Assembly (NCBI RefSeq): GCF_017311575.1
Contig: NZ_JAFFQY010000003.1
Location: 1 to 64,000, forward strand
Length of the DNA: 64,000 nt
Direction of reading: 5' to 3'
Origin: Roseococcus thiosulfatophilus
GTDB lineage: Bacteria > Pseudomonadota > Alphaproteobacteria > Acetobacterales > Acetobacteraceae
Below, in pieces: positions 60,923 to 64,000 of the stretch (position 1 is its first letter; the number at the start of each line of letters is the position of its first letter). Both the position numbers and the translations under genes were made by a program. Under the pieces are notes generated by a model. That model worked only from the letters and a program-made list of their open reading frames with translations. It ran no database searches and was not told where the DNA came from.

Positions 60923-62442
60923 GGGCGGAGCACCTGGCGCAGCGCCCAAGGGCGACGCAGAAGGGGGGCGAGGGCGCGGCGTTCCTCGGTCGGCAGGCGC
61001 GTGACCGCCAGAACCAGCGCCAGCGCGAATCCCAGCCCCGCCACCAGCGCGGACCATGGCCCCTCGGGCGCCAGCGCCGTCGCGGCCAGCGCCGCCGCGG
61101 CCGCCGCCAGGGCCGGGAGCAGGGCGCGAGGCGCCTCCGCAGCGGCCGGGTAGAGGCGGGCGGCGAAGAACAGCTTGCCCCCCGCATCGGCCGCGGCCCG
61201 CAGCGCCCAGGCCAGCGCCGCGCCCTGGATGCCGAAACCCAGCAGCAGCGCGGCGGAGAGCGGCAGGAAGACCACGATCTGCGCCAGCATGAACTTGGCG
61301 GTCACGTCCGGTCTTCCGATCGCGTCCAACAGCGCCCCGGGGGCGTAGGCGAGGCAGGAGAAGAAGATGCCCCCCGCCAGGATCCGCAGCACCATGGCAC
61401 TCTCCGCCGCGAAGCCCGCGCCGAGCCACAGCCGCAACGCCGTCTCGGCGAAGCCGGCCAGGATCAGGCAGGGCGGCAGGGTCAGCAGCATGATCATCAG
61501 CGCGCCGCGCCGCAGCAGGCCGGCCGTGGCCTCGGGCAGCAGGCGGAAGGCCGAGGCCATGGCCGGCAACAATGCCTGCGCCACCGCCACGGGAATGATC
61601 CACATGCGCAGCACGAGGTCGAGCGGCGTCGCGTAATAGGCCACCGCCGCCAGCGTCAGCACCGCGCCCACGAGGAAGCGGTCGGCATAGATCAGCGCTT
61701 GGTTCATCATGGAGGAGGCCGTCATCCACCCCCCGATCCGCAGCAGCGGCAGCACCAGCAAGGGCGAGCCGAGGGAGAGGCGCGGCAGCAGCCCGCGGCA
61801 CAGCCAAGCGTAGGAAATGGTGTTGGCCAGCCGGCAGGCCACCAGCGCCAGCATGACGCCGACCAGGCTTTGCCACACCAGCAGCACCAGCACGGGCCCC
61901 AGGTAATACATCGCCGCCACGGGAATGGTGACGAGGTTGGCCGCCCGGAACCGCTGATGCGCCGCCAGCACCCCCCACAGCGCCGCATTCACCACCACCA
62001 GCGGCGCGGCCACGGCGAGGATGCGGAAGGCGGCCAGCGCCTCGGCCTGGAGGGATTCGGGCACGTTCAGCGCGGAGCCCATCAGCCAGGGCAAAGCGGC
62101 CCAGAGGGCGGCGGCCCCAAGGGCCGCGAAGCCCGCCAGCGCCGCCATGGCGGTGCCGACCAGCCGGCCCGTCTCGGCCTCGGCGTGGGGGGTGTCGGCC
62201 GTCATGCGTTCGGAAAGCGCCCGGGTCAGGGCGGGGCCCACGCCCAGGTCAAAGATGCCGAAGACGCCGACCAAAGCGAGGGCCAGGGTAAACAGCCCCC
62301 AGCGCTCCAGCCCCATCTGTCCCACCAGAACCGGCGTCAGCACCAGGGCCAGCAGCAGGGGCAGGCCGCGGCCCAGCCCGTTCCAGACCATGCCGGACAA
62401 GAGCCGGCCCGCCCCGGCGCGGTCGCGCGCGGTGTCACTCAT
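60919..62442 (-). CDS. Polysaccharide flippase (Wzx/MATE-like, PST family)
   Basis: A 507-residue membrane protein with about fourteen hydrophobic segments. The N terminus LLSGMVWNGLGRGLPLLLAL and the VGQMGLERWGLFTLALALVG and FDLGVGPALTRALSERM blocks are characteristic of lipid-linked oligosaccharide flippases. It moves undecaprenyl-linked repeat units across the inner membrane. It is the second gene of the operon, 38 bases after the priming transferase. No Wzy polymerase was seen here. Confidence 0.88.
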   Translation of the reverse strand: MSDTARDRAGAGRLLSGMVWNGLGRGLPLLLALVLTPVLVGQMGLERWGLFTLALALVGVFGIFDLGVGPALTRALSERMTADTPHAEAETGRLVGTAMAALAGFAALGAAALWAALPWLMGSALNVPESLQAEALAAFRILAVAAPLVVVNAALWGVLAAHQRFRAANLVTIPVAAMYYLGPVLVLLVWQSLVGVMLALVACRLANTISYAWLCRGLLPRLSLGSPLLVLPLLRIGGWMTASSMMNQALIYADRFLVGAVLTLAAVAYYATPLDLVLRMWIIPVAVAQALLPAMASAFRLLPEATAGLLRRGALMIMLLTLPPCLILAGFAETALRLWLGAGFAAESAMVLRILAGGIFFSCLAYAPGALLDAIGRPDVTAKFMLAQIVVFLPLSAALLLGFGIQGAALAWALRAAADAGGKLFFAARLYPAAAEAPRALLPALAAAAAALAATALAPEGPWSALVAGLGFALALVLAVTRLPTEERRALAPLLRRPWALRQVLRP

Positions 62443-62480
62443 CGAACAGGAACCCGGAGATGGCGGGGGCGAAGCTTAGC

Positions 62481-63218
62481 TCAGCAGGCGCCGCGGCGCG
62501 ACAGGACGGCGAAGGGCGTCCGCAGCAGGATGCTGATGTCATTCCACAGCGAGGGGGTGGCCACATAGGCCACGTCCAGCGCCACGCGCTGGGCGTAGCT
62601 GGTGTCCGACCGGCCGGAGACCTGCCACAGGCCGGTGATGCCGGGGCGCACGCTGATGTAATGCGCGGCGGCCGCGCCGTAGAACTGGTCCAGCTCGGAC
62701 TGGATGACGGGGCGGGGGCCCACCAGGCTCATCTCGCCGCGCAGGACGTTGATGAGCTGGGGCAGCTCGTCCAGCGAGGTGGCGCGAAGGAAGCGGCCCA
62801 CGCGGGTTACGCGCGGGTCCTGGCGCAGCTTGCGGGTGGCGTCCCATTCGGCCCGCGCCTCGGCGTCACTGGCCAGCAGCGCGTCGAGCCGCGCCTGGCT
62901 GTCCACCACCATGGAGCGGAACTTCAGGCAGCCGAAGCCCTCGCCACCACGGCCCACGCGGCGGTGGGCATAGAAGGCGGGGCCGCCATCGCCGCGCACC
63001 AGCCAGGCCAGCACGAGCATGACGGGGGCGAGCAGCAGCAGCAGCGTGCCGGCACCCAGGACATCGAGGGCGCGCTTCAGGAAGGGCCGCGCCCCGCTGC
63101 GCCAGGCGGCGTGCGGGGGGGCCAGCACCATGGAGGGTGCAGCATAGCCGGCGCCCATCACGCTCTCGCGCGCGGAGGGGTCGCGTTGCAGGGACGAGAA
63201 TGCGTCCAGGCCGGGCAT
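62481..63218 (-). CDS. Undecaprenyl-phosphate sugar-1-phosphate transferase (ExoY/WcaJ type)
   Basis: A 245-residue bacterial sugar transferase that primes exopolysaccharide synthesis by attaching the first sugar phosphate to undecaprenyl phosphate. One transmembrane segment (LGAGTLLLLLAPVMLVLAWL) is followed by the domain with FGCLKFRSMVVDS, the LRATSLDELPQLINVLRGEM and SLVGPRPV motifs and PGITGLWQVSGRSD. Being short and ExoY-like, it lacks the extra N-terminal membrane domain of WcaJ. It is the first gene of the leftward operon, after a 436-base non-coding stretch. Confidence 0.92.
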   Translation of the reverse strand: MPGLDAFSSLQRDPSARESVMGAGYAAPSMVLAPPHAAWRSGARPFLKRALDVLGAGTLLLLLAPVMLVLAWLVRGDGGPAFYAHRRVGRGGEGFGCLKFRSMVVDSQARLDALLASDAEARAEWDATRKLRQDPRVTRVGRFLRATSLDELPQLINVLRGEMSLVGPRPVIQSELDQFYGAAAAHYISVRPGITGLWQVSGRSDTSYAQRVALDVAYVATPSLWNDISILLRTPFAVLSRRGAC

Positions 63219-63654
63219 ATCGAACCTTCCGTAACTGGGCCGGGGGGGGTGGCCCGTCAGGGTTGCCGTGGCGGTGGAAGAGACCGTCCCTTCCTGACCA
63301 CCATGCTGTTATCCGGTTGATCGCAGGCGGCTTTTGGACCCACCCAAGGCAACATTGTGGCGCGTCCGAAATCCCTCGCAGAGGGCGGGAGAGCGATCAG
63401 CGAAGGGCCAAATCCGCACGACGCGGACTGAGATTCCAAAGCAGCCGCCGCTCGGAATTTACTGATTGGAAAGGGTTCACTGTCGCGCTTCAGGGGCAGC
63501 CTCGCGGGTCGCTCCGCCATGTTGGGCATGGCTGACCCGCTCCAGCTGAAGGTCAACCTGGCGAAGCAGTCTTGCGCTTTCCGAAAATCTGAAATTGCGG
63601 ACGCTTCATCGGGGCGCAATCAAGGCAGCGCTGCCACAATTGCCTCCCGACGTC
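63219..63654. other. 436-base intergenic region upstream of the exopolysaccharide operon
   Basis: No convincing gene is present. It is visibly richer in A and T than its surroundings (for example GAAATTGCGG and TTGGAAAGGG stretches), as expected for a promoter region serving the leftward operon at 63218. It holds a long imperfect palindrome at 63504-63540. A 120-codon leftward frame (63257-63619) has no ribosome site and no domain-like pattern and is taken as chance. Confidence 0.55.
63504..63540. repeat. Interrupted inverted repeat upstream of the exopolysaccharide operon
   Basis: Outer arms GCGGGTC (63504-63510) and GACCCGC (63534-63540) and inner arms CCATG (63517-63521) and CATGG (63527-63531) share one axis. 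It may be a regulator-binding site, or the terminator of the gene that ends at 63655. Confidence 0.35.
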
Positions 63655-64000
63655 TCAGCCCGTCTGCTGCCCCGCGAAGGGGCGCTCGGCCGGCGCCAGG
63701 CGGGAGCGCAGGTGGCGCTCCACGATGTAGAGGGGCCGGTGCTTCGTCTCGTTGAAGATGCGGCCGAGATATTCGCCGATGATGCCCAGCATCATCATCT
63801 GCACCCCGCCCATGAACAGCACCACGGCCATCAGGCTCGGATAGCCCGCCACCTCATTGCCGAAGAGCAGCGTGCGGACCAGAAGCTGCGCAATGTAGAG
63901 CCCCGCCAGCACCGCCACCGCCAGCCCCACATAGGAGGCGAGCTTCAGCGGCCCCAGGGTGAAGCTGGTGATGCCCTCGAGCGAGAGGTTCCACAGCTTC
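63655..64000 (-). CDS. GtrB/ArnC-like polyprenyl-phosphate glycosyltransferase, C-terminal part
   Basis: The frame runs off the right edge, so only the last 114 residues are visible: two transmembrane segments (YVGLAVAVLAGLYIAQLLVR and LMAVVLFMGGVQMMMLGIIG) followed by EYLGRIFNETKHRPLYIVE and a short tail. This is the C terminus of a GtrB/ArnC-type GT2 that makes polyprenyl-phosphate sugars, which could feed the GT-C protein at 53376 or the one at 27519. The catalytic domain lies outside the window. Confidence 0.85.
   Translation of the reverse strand, partial: KLWNLSLEGITSFTLGPLKLASYVGLAVAVLAGLYIAQLLVRTLLFGNEVAGYPSLMAVVLFMGGVQMMMLGIIGEYLGRIFNETKHRPLYIVERHLRSRLAPAERPFAGQQTG

Noticed and set aside
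63257-63619. 120-codon leftward frame in the long intergenic region
   Set aside because: No ribosome site, no recognisable fold, and a palindrome runs through it; taken as chance.
1-64000. CRISPR array, toxin-antitoxin, restriction or phage defence system
   Set aside because: No regularly spaced repeats and no such protein families were found on either strand.

Overview
The window is one contiguous, very GC-rich, gene-dense chromosomal segment. It looks like an alphaproteobacterium of the Acetobacteraceae type (Roseomonas/Roseococcus-like). The evidence is the bacteriochlorophyll genes bchE and bchJ at the left edge, the classical rpsB-tsf-pyrH-frr-uppS-cdsA-dxr-rseP-bamA-skp-lpxD-fabZ-lpxA-lpxI string, an NDUFS4-type complex I accessory subunit, a kaiB/kaiC pair with an HWE histidine kinase, and many small-solute transporters and CoA/hydroxyacid enzymes. 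The genus is an inference. No insertion sequence, prophage, integrase, CRISPR array or rRNA gene was seen.

Layout. 1-1.1 kb: end of bchE plus bchJ (bacteriochlorophyll synthesis). 1.1-6.6 kb: catabolic/accessory genes (hydroxyacid dehydrogenase, SDR, orphan peptide-type binding protein, gamma-glutamyltransferase family protein). 6.7-20.9 kb: an orphan phnN, then the housekeeping run for translation (S2, EF-Ts, RRF), UMP kinase, undecaprenyl and CDP-diacylglycerol lipids, MEP isoprenoids, outer-membrane assembly and lipid A. 20.9-26.6 kb: glyoxalase, Bug-type binding protein, decarboxylating dehydrogenase, and an OpgC acyltransferase-like gene flanked by two SGNH-hydrolase paralogues, one of which has lost its catalytic residues. 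26.6-27.4 kb: tRNA-Arg(UCU), a small conserved protein whose end lies antisense to the tRNA, and a CsbD stress protein. 27.5-39 kb: DUF6311 membrane protein, MsrP, a second hydroxyacid dehydrogenase, a CaiB-type CoA transferase, a frameshifted fumarase-superfamily lyase, a TRAP transporter, an EamA exporter and a luciferase-like monooxygenase.

39-42.5 kb: kaiC-kaiB-histidine kinase operon. 42.6-45.8 kb: glpK and an AtuA-like two-gene unit. 46-48.9 kb: exported small protein, M20 amidohydrolase, PQQ-type sugar dehydrogenase. 49-52.4 kb: tightly overlapping NUDIX-alaX-sseA-metC operon. 52.5-57 kb: EamA transporter, GT-C mannosyltransferase-like protein, YdcF, two tandem MarC proteins. 57-64 kb: an exopolysaccharide operon read leftwards (ExoY-like priming transferase, Wzx-like flippase, two GT4, two GT2) and, beyond a 436-base non-coding stretch, the end of a GtrB/ArnC-like transferase.

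The genes are mostly ordinary families. The most notable items are the OpgC locus with its paired active and inactive SGNH proteins, the single-base frameshift in the lyase of the TRAP operon, the compact Kai operon in a probable phototroph, the coding sequence running antisense into the tRNA, and several strong stem-loops between genes. No wholly new system could be demonstrated from sequence alone.
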